Assembly: GCA_946965045.2 (NCBI GenBank)
Contig: OX337234.1
Coordinates: forward strand, 3,658,001-3,722,000
Source of the DNA: Epithemia pelagica
Taxonomy: Eukaryota > Bacillariophyta > Bacillariophyceae > Surirellales > Surirellaceae
Direction of reading: 5' to 3'
Length of the DNA stretch: 64,000 bases
Shown one piece after another: positions 8,157 to 19,125 of the stretch. Each line of letters starts with the position of its first letter. Position 1 is the stretch's first letter. A program made the translations under genes and the position numbers. Under the pieces are notes generated by a model, which ran no database searches, had not been told where the DNA came from, and saw nothing but the letters and a program-made list of their open reading frames with translations.

Positions 8157-10319
8157 TCAAATACATGAAGCTTGTGTTTCAAGAAGCTTGTAGAATTGCC
8201 AAATCAAGTGTCCAAAGTGATTCGGATCTTTCACCGAGCCTGCCGTTTTCAGATGAGCAGTGGCTTCTTCATATTCGTTCAAGTCCGTGGGAACAAGTTT
8301 ATCACCGGCAAGATGATGGCGCCAAGGGTCCACGCGCACCTTTTTTGTCGTATAATGACAGTATTGGCAGTAAAATCCTCCATCGGCAGTGTTGTGGGAA
8401 CCCTCCAGTGAGCTGAAACGTGATCGAGCTCCGCCACAGTTCTTGCAGTCACTTCCAGATGTCTCGGCGCAGAATCGTATATAGCAGGTCGAGCATGTCT
8501 TATCTCCATTCGAACATGAAGTTAGTGGTTTGTTGCACTCCTCACAAATACCTGGAGGGGGATGAGACTGAACACAAGCTTGGGTTAAATTCTTTTCCAA
8601 TAGAATGCGGGCAACGCCAAAGTGCTCATCAAATTTGCGATCGTGCGTCTGTCCAATCACAGCTCCATATATCATGATCCAATCAAATGGCGTCAATGAC
8701 AAGTGTTTCCAGGAATCAGGCGACAATATCTGATCAATTTGACGAAGCACCAGCCCTTGACCAATTTTTAGAATCCGAGTTGCACGCCTGCTATCAAGCA
8801 TGTCCATGTGTTTCAAGAGATTACAAACCGACAAGAGTTCAGTCATGGGGGCGGCCAAACGGCTCACATTCTGGGGACTTTCCTTGAAACTTGTCATGGC
8901 TATGTGTTCACTCTTCTTGAAGAGGTCGAGGAATCTAGAAAAGACGGACGGCCCACAATCTTCCAAACCCAGTTTTGTCGACATATCGTAAACGGCATTC
9001 AGACCCTGCACATAATCTTCGGCATGCTTGAGACGTGATGTGAGGACTTTGATTTGGCGTTCAATGAGCCATTTCTGTGTCTCGGCGCCACCCACACAAA
9101 AGGAAAGAGCCTTGATGAAATCATTGAATCGACTTTCTTCTAGACCGTCTTCGAATTGATCCGTATCTTGAATCACCTCAAAAGCCTTTTCGATCTTCTG
9201 TTGTTCGCTAAACTTTTTCCATCGTCGCCCATAGGTCTCTTTTCCAAGTTTGTCAATCAAAGTCCGGTCCATCTTCTGCTTGAAGAGTTCCAAGGTTAGA
9301 CTCGATGCTGTGCGGTAAATGAAGGCGTACACGGCCGAGATAGGAATCACAATTGGAGAGTATGCACTCATGTTCACCTGAGGTCGTCTCGCCCCGGCAA
9401 GAATCTTGCGCAGCGATTGTTCTCGGTCAACAACGACATTGAACATGCTCGCAACCGCATCTGTCGCCTCCTTGACTAAACCCTTTTGTTCCTCTTCGTC
9501 TGGGTCATCAATCTTGTTCAAAAGCACAATCAATGGAATCTCCTTTACTTCATGGCATTGAGTCTTCGCCAGCTTCAATAGTTCCACCTGTTCTTCTGTA
9601 TTGACTCCTTGTCTTCCATCGAGCACTACAATGACACAATCAAAAGTGTGCCAGTGCGATGAGACATAGTTGCGATACTTTTCGCTCACGCCAGCTTCGT
9701 TTATTCCTGGAACATCAATAAGCACAAGCTTTGTGTCATTTCTCATTTCACAAAGGGGTTCATCTACTTCAATGTCAAACATCTTTTGCTGTAGCACGTC
9801 GCTGTTGCGGAGCACTTGGTTGTCGGCCGTGGTCTCCTTGAGAATCGTATCAGCCGTGACCATGACGGCCGAGGCGCTGGACGTACTATCGTCCTCCTCA
9901 TCCTCCTCTTGTTTCGATTCCGTTGTAGTAGTCGGCTTTTTGGCGTGGATGCGAAAATGATTCACTCCGGCTGTAGCACGTTGCATCGAAACCTCACTGT
10001 ACGTATCCTTCAAGAGGGCGTTCAAAATCATGGTTTTGCCCACCGAGACATAGCCAATCAGCGCCACGCGAATTTCGAAACCCTCCATCACATCTGTTTG
10101 GATCATTGTCCTACCACTGCTGCTTTCACTCTTCGGGTCTTTTGCCACAGACCTCGAAGCGCGACTAATACTACCACCACCGCCGCCAGTCGCCGTGGAT
10201 TCCGAAATGGACGACGTTGTAGTAAGCATGGCACTCTTGTCCACCGTCCCCGGGTATCGTTGTCTCTCTGCGAGTTTTCGAGCCTTCTTGGTTTTGGTCA
10301 TGGTTTCAGGATTGTCCAT
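8157..10319 (-). CDS. Large zinc-ribbon GTPase, copy A
   Basis: The G-domain motifs are clear: P-loop GYVSVGKT, switch Thr in RATAGVN, G3 DVPGINEAG and G4 LLNKIDD. A helical middle region follows. The C-terminal ~120 residues hold several CxxC pairs (CEECN, CSTCY, CKNCGG, CQYC), read as zinc ribbons, then the family signature DPNHFGHLIWQFYKLL. It belongs to the TRAFAC/dynamin-like large GTPases by G-motif style, but the exact family is not recognised. From the ATG at 10319 the protein is 720 residues. The same frame continues to an ATG at 10508 (783 residues), but that stretch lies inside a DNA repeat, so 10319 is preferred. The start MEGFEIRVAL at 10088 would match the short N-termini of copies C and D. 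Membrane or organelle remodelling is possible but unproven. Confidence 0.88.
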   Translation of the reverse strand: MDNPETMTKTKKARKLAERQRYPGTVDKSAMLTTTSSISESTATGGGGGSISRASRSVAKDPKSESSSGRTMIQTDVMEGFEIRVALIGYVSVGKTMILNALLKDTYSEVSMQRATAGVNHFRIHAKKPTTTTESKQEEDEEDDSTSSASAVMVTADTILKETTADNQVLRNSDVLQQKMFDIEVDEPLCEMRNDTKLVLIDVPGINEAGVSEKYRNYVSSHWHTFDCVIVVLDGRQGVNTEEQVELLKLAKTQCHEVKEIPLIVLLNKIDDPDEEEQKGLVKEATDAVASMFNVVVDREQSLRKILAGARRPQVNMSAYSPIVIPISAVYAFIYRTASSLTLELFKQKMDRTLIDKLGKETYGRRWKKFSEQQKIEKAFEVIQDTDQFEDGLEESRFNDFIKALSFCVGGAETQKWLIERQIKVLTSRLKHAEDYVQGLNAVYDMSTKLGLEDCGPSVFSRFLDLFKKSEHIAMTSFKESPQNVSRLAAPMTELLSVCNLLKHMDMLDSRRATRILKIGQGLVLRQIDQILSPDSWKHLSLTPFDWIMIYGAVIGQTHDRKFDEHFGVARILLEKNLTQACVQSHPPPGICEECNKPLTSCSNGDKTCSTCYIRFCAETSGSDCKNCGGARSRFSSLEGSHNTADGGFYCQYCHYTTKKVRVDPWRHHLAGDKLVPTDLNEYEEATAHLKTAGSVKDPNHFGHLIWQFYKLLETQASCI

Positions 10320-10385
10320 CAGCGTCCATGGGCGGCCGTGATGGTTCCCTCTTGATGATATACGTACTATATCCACACAAGGTTG

Positions 10386-10738
10386 CGAAATTTCAGAACA
10401 GGTTTTGATTGGAGAATGCCCTCCACTGTCCGAATCACAGTGCCTTGTAAGTGATTCAAATTTGTTTGTCGATGCAAGTTCGGAAGTTCGTTTCTCGATT
10501 CTGATCATACCATGACAGACAGTGTGGTCGAAATTTCACAACAGGTTTTCATTGGAGGAATGCTCTTTACTGTCCGAATCATAGTCCGTGCGAGATACTC
10601 TCGGAAAAGCTTCGATCTATACCAATCCCACACGATCGGTGATTCACTCTTAATACTTGTTCGTCGATGCAAGTTCGGTAGGCATTCGTTTCTCGATTCT
10701 GACAAGAGTGTAGTCGAAACTTGAGACCGGTTTTGGAA
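10386..10738. repeat. Diverged tandem repeat upstream of GTPase A
   Basis: Two units (10386-10528 and 10529-10714) and a partial third share the same ordered blocks: CGAAATTTCA..ACAGGTTTT, ATTGGAG.AATGC, ACTGTCCGAATCA, GTGATTCA, GTCGATGCAAGTTCGG and TTCGTTTCTCGATTCTGA. The units differ in length by indels. A related pair lies at 25495-25825, so the repeat travels with GTPase copies and may be promoter DNA duplicated with them. Confidence 0.8.
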
Positions 10739-12044
10739 AGGGGAGGGAAATACAGACCAGGCAACAAATAAACCCCAAAGTGATCTCCCCTTCCCAGCCT
10801 CCCCTTTTCTATTCGCAGTTTTAATTCAGTTCCTTTCTTCTTCTTTTTCTAACGATGAAACAAAAATTGGTAAGCCAATATGGAATCGTATCTTGCCCTT
10901 CACCGCCTGTCCAGGCCACTGCCAAAATATGCAAACAGAGAACTGAAGAGCAAGGACCAACCAAAGGAGCACGCAGTTTGTTGCGGAACCTCCTGGATCA
11001 TCAAACGGATGCCACAATGAACTGGACTCCTCATCTCGACAACCCTTAACTTGTCTTTTGCTTGAATATCCTTGAGGGTCCATTGTTTCTGTATGTTGAC
11101 AAACATTGGAGATACCATACTTTTTCATGCCCGCAGAGGCCCGTCGTCGGTGGTGTTTTATCCCAGAACCGGTGTATGGCTTTTTTTCTCATGGACGGAC
11201 GAAAACGGGAGACCCCTAAAACAGAAGTGTGTGTTTGTGTGTGTGTGTGATGCGTTCTTTCACAACACATGCGAGGATATAAGCTTGTATGACTGCGCAA
11301 AAAACCACGAAAATCTTTTCTTCTTCTTGCACTTCTGGATTGTCATACACGACGACGTGAATATCTCTCTCTCTCTATTCAAGTGGAGAGAGCACCCTGC
11401 ACCCCACGCACACACACAAGAGAAGGATAGCGTTGAGATGGATCCACTTCCAGGTTGAGTTCATCAGATATCTTGGATAATCATGATGGTGTTGCGTCCT
11501 TCCACATGCGCCATAAAAGCCGGTGCTCCAGTGTTGCTGCGGACTGACGAGAGTTCACACCGCCATTGTCGTCGTCTCGTCTAGGAGCTGGCGCGCTCTT
11601 CAGAGGACGATCGATGCATCGGTCGGCGTGCGCAAGTGCGGCGAGCCATAACTTGTGCGGCGATGGCCCACTTTTGGGGAAAAACGCAAACCAACGTCGC
11701 TGCCGTGTGCCATGCTCTCATCTCCAACCGACCCCGCACCCGTGCGGCTCGAACTCGTGTTGGAAAGATATATACGGTTGCCGGGCAACACCACAACCAC
11801 CAGAAAATGATCCATCTGCCTTGTATACAATCCAAGAACATGCAACCGAGGAATGTGGCATTCACCAATCCATCCAGCCGCCGTATTTAGGCGAAAGATT
11901 TGGTACCAAAATAGAAAAAAGTTACTATTATAATATGGACAAGAAGAAGGGCATGTACTGAATGACTGAATCGAAAAAGTGTAGCGTTGAATGCCAGAAA
12001 CAAAACCATGTTCCCCTGGGAATCATCATTTCGCTCTTCTCTCT
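10739..12044. other. Intergenic, no confident gene
   Basis: No frame with recognisable features was found. A GT microsatellite lies at 11227-11249. On the minus strand a 38-codon open stretch ending at 11464 reads plausibly (GAPAFMAHVEGRNTIMII) and follows an AG at 11581-11582. It could be a terminal exon, but no partner exon was identified, so it is not called. Confidence 0.4.
11227..11249. repeat. GT microsatellite
   Basis: A run of GT dinucleotides is broken by one TT. Confidence 0.9.
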
Positions 12045-13595
12045 CTATTGCGCGGAAGACCGGTTCTGCGCCTTTTTGGATTCCAACCCACGAGGACGCC
12101 ATAATTTTCGTCCTCCTCCAACCGAGCGACTGGTTCGTTCCTGTGGTTGGTTCATGGTGTTGCGAGAGGAAGAAATCGTAGGAAATGTAGGCTTGGCATT
12201 CTTTCGACTCGAAAAGGATGGTTTGCATCGCACCGAAACTTCCAAACATGGAGGCGGCTTGTTGTTCGGCACCGTAGTAGTAGCATAGGCAGCACTGTTG
12301 CTGCTAGTATACGGAATCAGGAGTCCCCGCGGTTCGGTGGAACCGGCGACCGAGTCGAGGACAAAGGAGGGACAAATGTTGGTGAGATTGATGCGGGCCC
12401 GTGTCAATAGCAGTTCCTGCTCCGAGCAAGCATGCAAAGACACTGCCTTGTTGCTGCTGGAACAGTCCTGCTCGCTATTACTGGCTGCTTCGTGGGGAAT
12501 ACTCAAGAGCTCGTGCGCCGCGTCCAGGAATTGGTCCATGACACGGCCAAAGACTGTCTGTGTCATTTGCTCTCGTGCCTTGGCAATGCCTTGTGGGAAT
12601 CGAAGAATGCGAATGAGTTTGCCGGCATTTTGAGGAAGACTGTTGGGATTGCAAAAGGCCATTTGCATCAAGGCATGAACGTAGGGGACCAAATCCATGT
12701 AGGGAATGGCCAAAAACACGGGGGGCAAGACGGGATCTTGTACCGTCAGTCGCGATGTCAAGGCACAGGTCCAAGGACCCAGCACCAAGGAGATGGACAA
12801 TGGCGATGATGACTCGTCTGGTGGAGCTCGTGGAGTGTTGTGAGATTTGGAGCACCGGTGGAGAAGTTCCAGTAGCCATATCGGTACAGGGGTACTTTCT
12901 GGTACCATCTGCTTGGAGAGAAGGGAATCTTTTCCAGATTCTCCTGCCGCTTCGGATTCTTTTTCTTCCTCTTTGAGCTTCTTTTGTCGTAAATGCTCCT
13001 GTTTCTTGGCCCGTGCCGCACCCTTGACAAAGGCAGCACGTAGGGGCGCCACAATGGCCAAGCATTCTTGCAACAAGTGCGATGGAATTTGAACCTGCTC
13101 GGCAGCTTGAACAAAACATCCAGCCACGATATCAAAATGAGTGGCATCCAACCCCAAATCTCGAAACAAGCGGCTGTGCGTCAAGATTAAAAAGTCAATC
13201 AACTCTTCGGTCGTGGGCGGTGGAGGAGCGTTTGGGACGGTTCCACCAAAGACGACCCGAAAGAGTTGTCGCTGATGCACTCGCAAGGTTTCAATGGGAA
13301 CATTTTCAAAAAAGTGAGAGAGTTTGGATTCGTTGCCAATGGCTCGCACAAACGCATGGGTAAATGCCTCCAAGGCTTCCATGCCACCCAGTCGCTCAAA
13401 CAAACTGGCTGGTTGGTCCTCCTCCTGATCGACAAGGCTGGATGCTTTTTCATCCTCACAAGATGAGGAGCAACACGAAATATCTGGAGAGGCTGTACTG
13501 GTCTCGAATCTTTCATTGCTTTTTTCCAAGATTTTCGGTAAATCTTGGTCGGTGAGATTACGAGACGAGGTTGTGAGGAAAACAGGTGGTGCCAT
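12045..13595 (-). CDS. Truncated haemoglobin (2-on-2 globin) with long C-terminal extension
   Basis: The ATG at 13595 sits in a good Kozak context (ACCATGG), and the frame upstream begins only with TTG. The protein has 516 residues. Residues ~64-190 form a truncated-globin domain: SLFERLGGMEALEAF at the start, FFENVPIETLRVHQ with the E10-position His near 107, VFGG, then LILTHSRLF with the likely proximal His F8 near 140, then THFDIVAGCFVQ and ECLAIVAPLR at the end. This is the order in cyanobacterial/protist trHb1. An acidic/Ser-rich ~60-residue leader precedes it and ~320 residues follow, including a Lys/Glu helix and a Ser-rich basic tail of unknown function. Haem binding with an O2 or NO role follows from the family. 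The extension is unusual because the family is normally ~120 residues. Confidence 0.88.
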   Translation of the reverse strand: MAPPVFLTTSSRNLTDQDLPKILEKSNERFETSTASPDISCCSSSCEDEKASSLVDQEEDQPASLFERLGGMEALEAFTHAFVRAIGNESKLSHFFENVPIETLRVHQRQLFRVVFGGTVPNAPPPPTTEELIDFLILTHSRLFRDLGLDATHFDIVAGCFVQAAEQVQIPSHLLQECLAIVAPLRAAFVKGAARAKKQEHLRQKKLKEEEKESEAAGESGKDSLLSKQMVPESTPVPIWLLELLHRCSKSHNTPRAPPDESSSPLSISLVLGPWTCALTSRLTVQDPVLPPVFLAIPYMDLVPYVHALMQMAFCNPNSLPQNAGKLIRILRFPQGIAKAREQMTQTVFGRVMDQFLDAAHELLSIPHEAASNSEQDCSSSNKAVSLHACSEQELLLTRARINLTNICPSFVLDSVAGSTEPRGLLIPYTSSNSAAYATTTVPNNKPPPCLEVSVRCKPSFSSRKNAKPTFPTISSSRNTMNQPQERTSRSVGGGRKLWRPRGLESKKAQNRSSAQ

Positions 13596-15573
13596 GGTGT
13601 TGTTTGACCACTCTTTGAAGACAACAACAAGTGTAGGATGAAAATGAGAACAATCTACTCGTAATGACAAGTGCAACGGTTTGGATATGGAGAAAAGGAC
13701 TAATTAGTCACATTGTTGTGTGTTGTCCTGCATTCGGAAGATGCTGGTTGCCCATGTCGTTGCCAAGTCATTATGGCAGTGCAACTGTGACAGCAGCAAG
13801 TAACGGGCAAGTTTGCGTAAAAGACGATGACCTGGAATGGGGGTCGTATTAACAAAGAAATGGATTCGTTTTACTTCCACACTTTGTATCTTTGCTCTTT
13901 GCTGCTTCTAGAAGAAACGATTACGGTTGTCTTTAGGATGGAGCAGTGAAGCCTCTCAGATGGTACGAAACTGCCACACGAGGGACGATTAACATCAAGG
14001 GTGTTGGATTATGGGCCATTTCTTGATTTCTTATGGCTCCCCTTTGCATGATGGTCCGAAACCCAAAACGCTTGATAACATAGTTATAAACAGATGACGA
14101 CTTTTTTCCGAGGCACTATTCTTGACCGTCTCAAACGAGGTCAAATGGCGATTGGATAATGTGGAGCCAAAGTTGCAAAAGTTGCTCTCGACCTCGAAAG
14201 AAACGAATGATAACTTTTGTTAACCCTTTCTGGAGATAATTGCCCCAAGACCAGGTCCAACTGGATTCGACCACTGTGATATGGCATGTGCGACTGATTG
14301 ATAAATTGAAAAAGGTGTCATGTTTTGACACAGGACCTACCAGATATCATTTTCTGCCATGACTCTTCGGCTTACGAGTTTCTAGCCCAGTCATTGGATA
14401 CCCTACCAAACCATCGCATATCTTCCCCCATTGAATTGTCGAGGATATACGGTAGGGGATGTTCGACGCTTTATTATTTTAGGCTGAGTCGACAAACGAT
14501 AACAAAACCACCTGTTGCTGCCGGATGTAGTTGTGTGTTGTGTTGGACAAGATGGTACTCGTATATCTTACTCCATGACGCCCAGAACTACGTGAAAGTA
14601 AGAACAGTATGCATCTCAAGTTATGGGATATGAGATTATTATTGGTTCCATGGCATGGGATTATTAGCATTAGGTGCAACGTGCAATGTTTTTGATAACA
14701 AGACCACGAAAGCATCCCGTGAAGTAGACAATGGGACGAACACCACAACCAAACTGGATGGTATCATTTCGAATATGGTGGTAATGATGATACACTGGAG
14801 AGCACTACTGGGGCTTTGTGACTTATAGTGGCACTAGAGAGACAAGGACGACTATGCTGTCGTCGAAGATGTGACAAATGCGATGGCACCAGAGCGTTGC
14901 GTACTTCACTGCCGTCAAGGTCCTATGGGGACACCATGGGCGGTGGAAAGGAGCACATGGTTTGGCATTTTGTCTCTTGTTTTATAAGTTGAGAGTTTGG
15001 AGGGCTGGATCAATTCAATTCAAACAAGTAGCTCAAACAAGGTTCTACCGTTCTTCTCCATCCATCTTTGTCTTGGTTATCTCGAAAATGGAAGCAAATA
15101 GGCCGGTTCGAATCTTGTCATGAGATAAAGTATGGAGGGGATCAAATCAATCGTGTCGTCGCTCTTTTCAGAAGTCACTGCACGGGGATTTCCGTCTGTC
15201 CGCCCGTGTAGTGTTGTCTGGGTGGAGCTATCCTAGCTATGAGGCGATCCAAATGAGGCATCCGCGAACTATGGAGGCATTTTTCTGGCCTAGAAATGAC
15301 GAGCACTTCGACACGGCAGGGGCGGAGGATCGGCAAACTTTGGAACAGAAAGATAGCGATAGTGAGACCGGCAAACCTATCGAAGACACACATTTCGTTG
15401 GAATATTTTTTTAACTTAGAATTTGCCGATTTCCATTTAGGGAACGAAAATCGATTCGTTTGGGGCAACCACAAGCATTCATTTTTTGGGAACCGGGTTC
15501 GAAAGAGACCCTGGGAAAACGATAAAATCAAACTGGGAATGTCTCTTTTTCGAGAGTGTATCTTTGAAGTCTA
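13596..15573. other. Intergenic, no gene seen
   Basis: This is about 2 kb between the globin start and the 3' end of GTPase B. Open frames are short and without domain-like content. No tRNA-like cloverleaf or obvious repeat was noticed. Confidence 0.45.
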
Positions 15574-17841
15574 TTAGTTTTTGGAAATCTTGGAACCTCT
15601 TCCGCTTCCGGCAGACACAAGGGTCCTCTTTTTGGAAGGGGTTGTCTTTGATTGAGACTCCTCTTGATTTACAGCATTGTCCCAGTCCTTGATTTCGGCA
15701 GTCTTGCGCACGAGATTGCCAAACTGCCACAGCAAATGACCAAAATGACGGGGATCGGAGGGCGCGTCCACGATTTGCACCCTGGTTGCATTCTTGAAGA
15801 GTTCTGTATTCGTCGGGACCAATCCATGACCGTGACAACAATGTTCTAGGGGATCTAGCGACCACTTCGTTTTACTGCCACAGAAACAGCAGTGCCCATT
15901 CTTGTCAATGGGTCGGAGTCCATTACCGGCAGTTTTGCAATAAAGGCAAGTGAAGGAATGATCTCCAGATTCACAAAGATAAATAGAACAAGTGTTACAG
16001 AATGGGACCGTTTGCACGGTTCCATGGCGTGCGTAAATTTGGCTGCACGTAGGACTTTGATTGCACGTGGGACAGTGCTTGGAGCTCTGAGGGGCAGACA
16101 CGTGAAGAAATTTTCTCTCCAAGAGAATTCGCGCCAAAGGTCCCAGGTGTTCGTCCAACGACCCATCTCGAATAGAACCCAACATGGACCCGCATATAAG
16201 AACCATATCGTCTATGGACACCTCCTGCCATAAGTTTTGGTCCTTCAACGTCGAACCAAAAACATAATCAAGTTGACGAAGAACCATCCGTTTTGCCTGT
16301 TTGACAATTTCACCCGCCTTGTTCGAGTCCAAAACATCCATATCGCTAGTCAAACCCCAGAATGAAAGGAGTTCCTCCATAGGCTTGGCCAAGTGATGAA
16401 CCTCGAATGGACTTTTGGAAAACTCTGTGAAGGCATTTTCGACGCTTGTTTTGTGAAGTTCCAAAAATCGAGAATGAACCTGTTTTGCCGCTGAGGCTAC
16501 ACCGAGTCGAATTGACTTCTTATAAATGGTTCGAAGCTCTTGTACATAGTCCATGGAAGGGTCCAGCCGCGACTTGGCATCATCGATTTGGTCTTCAATC
16601 ATTCGCTTTTGTGTGGTTTTGCCACCGATAAGAAAAGCCATGGCCAAAAGCAAGTCCTTGAACCGACTCGCATCGAGACCGTCCTCATATTGATCATCAT
16701 CTTGGATTACCTCGAAGGCCTTCTCGTACTTTTCAGCATCCTTGAATTTCTTCCAACGTCGTCCATAGGCTTCCTTCCCCAGCTTTTCCACCAAACTGTT
16801 GTCGATCTTGGCTTTGAAATCCTCCAAGGTAAGACTCGCAGCCGCCCGATAAATATAGGCATTCACAGCAGAGACCGGAACCACAATTGGAGATGACACA
16901 CCCGCCTTATTGTTCGACCTTGCCTTCCCAGAAGTTATCTGGGCCAGCCATTTGGCTCGATCGGAGACTTTAAACAATTCTTCAATCTTTTTCGTTGTTT
17001 CCTTGACAATCAGCTGGTGCTCCTCGTCTTCTGGATCGTCAATCTTGTTCAAAAGCACAATCAACGGAATCTGTCGCACTTTCTTGCAATTGTCCTTGGC
17101 AAGCTTCAAGAGTGCAACTTGTTCCTCTGTATTGACGCCTTGTCGTCCGTCCAGTACCAGAATGACGCAGTCGAACGTATGCCACTTGTTTGAAACATAG
17201 TCCTTGTACTTCTTGCTGGCACCGGCTTCATTGATACCTGGAACGTCCACCAAAACCAGCTTGGTATCGTCTCTCATTTCGAACAAATCTTCTTCGAGTT
17301 CCACGTCAAACACCTTTTCCTGTACCTCTTTGCTGGAACGAAGCTTTTGATTGTCGGCCGTTGTCTCGGCGAGCGTTTCATGGGCCGAACGAACCTTGCG
17401 ATTCGCACGTCCATTGGATGCTTTCCTCGAATCCTTGTTGGCAGGGCCACTCGTCTGGTCGGTGGTGGATTTCTTGGTGATGCGAAAGAAATTCACACCG
17501 GCTGTTGCCCGTTGCATGGAAACCTGACCAAACTGATCCTTGAGGAACGCATTCAGTAGCATCGTTTTACCCGCGGAAACATACCCCATCAAGGCGACGT
17601 GAATCGTTTCAAACGCCGTGGCCTCATGATTCTCGAGGTTGGTGGATCGACACATCGTGGCAACGAAAGTCTCGTAATACAAGTTGCAACGTTTCCACTC
17701 AAATGGAATCAAAAAGGTCGTTCTGGATCTATGATCTGGAATCGCCAGAACGTCTGACTGCACCAAAGTTTGAGTCGATGGATTGCGACAAAACCTGGTC
17801 GCGACATAAACGGAATTCACGGGAAAACCTCTATGGGCCAT
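15574..17841 (-). CDS. Large zinc-ribbon GTPase, copy B
   Basis: This 755-residue protein starts at an ATG at 17841. An ATG at 17655 (MCRSTNLENH) would give an N-terminus closer to copies C and D. The P-loop GYVSAGKT is at residues 86-93, followed by the RATAGVN switch, DVPGINEAG, VILVLDGRQGVNTEEQ and LLNKIDD. The helical region resembles copy A. The Cys-rich end contains CPTCNQSPTC, CNTC, CLYC and CCFCG, then DPRHFGHLLWQFGNLV. A basic Ser/Lys tail of ~45 residues after the signature is specific to this copy and could be a sorting or nuclear signal, which is inference. No frameshift or stop was found, so it appears intact. Confidence 0.88.
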   Translation of the reverse strand: MAHRGFPVNSVYVATRFCRNPSTQTLVQSDVLAIPDHRSRTTFLIPFEWKRCNLYYETFVATMCRSTNLENHEATAFETIHVALMGYVSAGKTMLLNAFLKDQFGQVSMQRATAGVNFFRITKKSTTDQTSGPANKDSRKASNGRANRKVRSAHETLAETTADNQKLRSSKEVQEKVFDVELEEDLFEMRDDTKLVLVDVPGINEAGASKKYKDYVSNKWHTFDCVILVLDGRQGVNTEEQVALLKLAKDNCKKVRQIPLIVLLNKIDDPEDEEHQLIVKETTKKIEELFKVSDRAKWLAQITSGKARSNNKAGVSSPIVVPVSAVNAYIYRAAASLTLEDFKAKIDNSLVEKLGKEAYGRRWKKFKDAEKYEKAFEVIQDDDQYEDGLDASRFKDLLLAMAFLIGGKTTQKRMIEDQIDDAKSRLDPSMDYVQELRTIYKKSIRLGVASAAKQVHSRFLELHKTSVENAFTEFSKSPFEVHHLAKPMEELLSFWGLTSDMDVLDSNKAGEIVKQAKRMVLRQLDYVFGSTLKDQNLWQEVSIDDMVLICGSMLGSIRDGSLDEHLGPLARILLERKFLHVSAPQSSKHCPTCNQSPTCSQIYARHGTVQTVPFCNTCSIYLCESGDHSFTCLYCKTAGNGLRPIDKNGHCCFCGSKTKWSLDPLEHCCHGHGLVPTNTELFKNATRVQIVDAPSDPRHFGHLLWQFGNLVRKTAEIKDWDNAVNQEESQSKTTPSKKRTLVSAGSGRGSKISKN

Positions 17842-19125
17842 CTGGTTTTTGATAGGGATACCCTAGTAACATCCAACGCAGACCAATCGGGTTCCACAAA
17901 TTCATGGTCCGATTCAGAGTCACCTACCAAAGGCCTGCAATCCATACATGGTTCCAATACAAAGACATGAACTACATACACGCACGTTCTTGATTTACAA
18001 GCAAGATTCGTTGCCACGTCATTAGCATCGACATCCCACGAAACAATGGTTCAAAGGTCTGAGCATTCTTCACAAGGCATTCAAACGAAACGACAGATCT
18101 TGATGGAACAATCTACTACCCTTCAAGTTTCATTCAGAATTCTCCTCTATACTGCAGAATTCAGAGACAATGGTCTCGAGGCATGGATCTGAATTCGAGT
18201 CCAGGAGCTAGCTTCAAGCTCGATCCCTCAATATTTGATCCAGACTCTTGTCATCTGTACCGATGTCAATGGGCACACTCCACACAAACCACTGGATCGA
18301 AGGGGTTCGAAACTCCCTCGCTTGTCGTGTTGATCCTTGGCGGTTTGGGCCATGTTTCGAGTGCAAGCCAGGAACAATTCGTCGGTATCGATGATCGGCA
18401 GTTGACATTTGAGAGTGCGAACCATTCCATTTGGCGGTCAGATTCCAAGCCATTGGTTGGCAGAAACTCAGAAGCTCTTTGTGAACTTAGACCGATGCAA
18501 TCGGTTGGACGATTCAATGTCCATTCGGAGGAGATTGAAATGAGCCAAGAGTCTGTCCACGTCGCATCGTGGGGCCATTTCTTGGCCAAACGAGCCTTTT
18601 CAGCTAACAATGGCAACGGCTCTGATGGATCTACCATGATGAAAGGGGGAAGAAAGACATTCTTTTATACCTTGGACCACAGTGTGAGCTTATGCGCATC
18701 ACAGCGTCACAGCCCGTCATCCGTCATCGTCAATTGCCTTTCGAGGGAGGCGTGAGGGACACGATGTGAAGTTTGGAATTTCCAGTATATCATTTTGAGT
18801 ACAGATACGTTGAACGACCCCACTCCTGTATGACAACCGTGACTGAAATGGTTCTTTCTGTGAGCTACTCTTATTTCGCAGGCAAATTAGCACCATCAGA
18901 TGCGCCACACATTAGATGAAAAACTTCATCTCTTGACAAGCCTCATCGAAAAGAAGGAATCCTAAAAGTTCTGCTAGTTTGGTGATTAATATATTTGTTG
19001 GTGTCATAAGAGAGATCGCGGTGTGGTGTGTATATATGTATATATAGTCACTGGACTGATTCGGCAATACAATCACTCCTTCTTGGCGCAAACAGGACTC
19101 CCGCATCAGAAAGGGGATACAAGGA
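17842..19125. other. Intergenic, no confident gene
   Basis: The longest frame is plus 18183-18755 (ATG, 190 codons, Ser-rich, no recognised domain). Competing minus-strand frames cover the same bases, and nothing favours one of them. A short TATATA-rich stretch lies near 19030. Confidence 0.4.

Noticed and set aside
15095-15115. GGTTCGAATC resembling a tRNA B box
   Set aside because: No matching A box or cloverleaf pairing was found upstream. The same holds for GGTTCGAAACTCC near 18303.
18183-18755. 190-codon plus ORF between GTPase copies
   Set aside because: It has no recognisable domain, and comparable minus frames cover it. It is mentioned only in the gap description.
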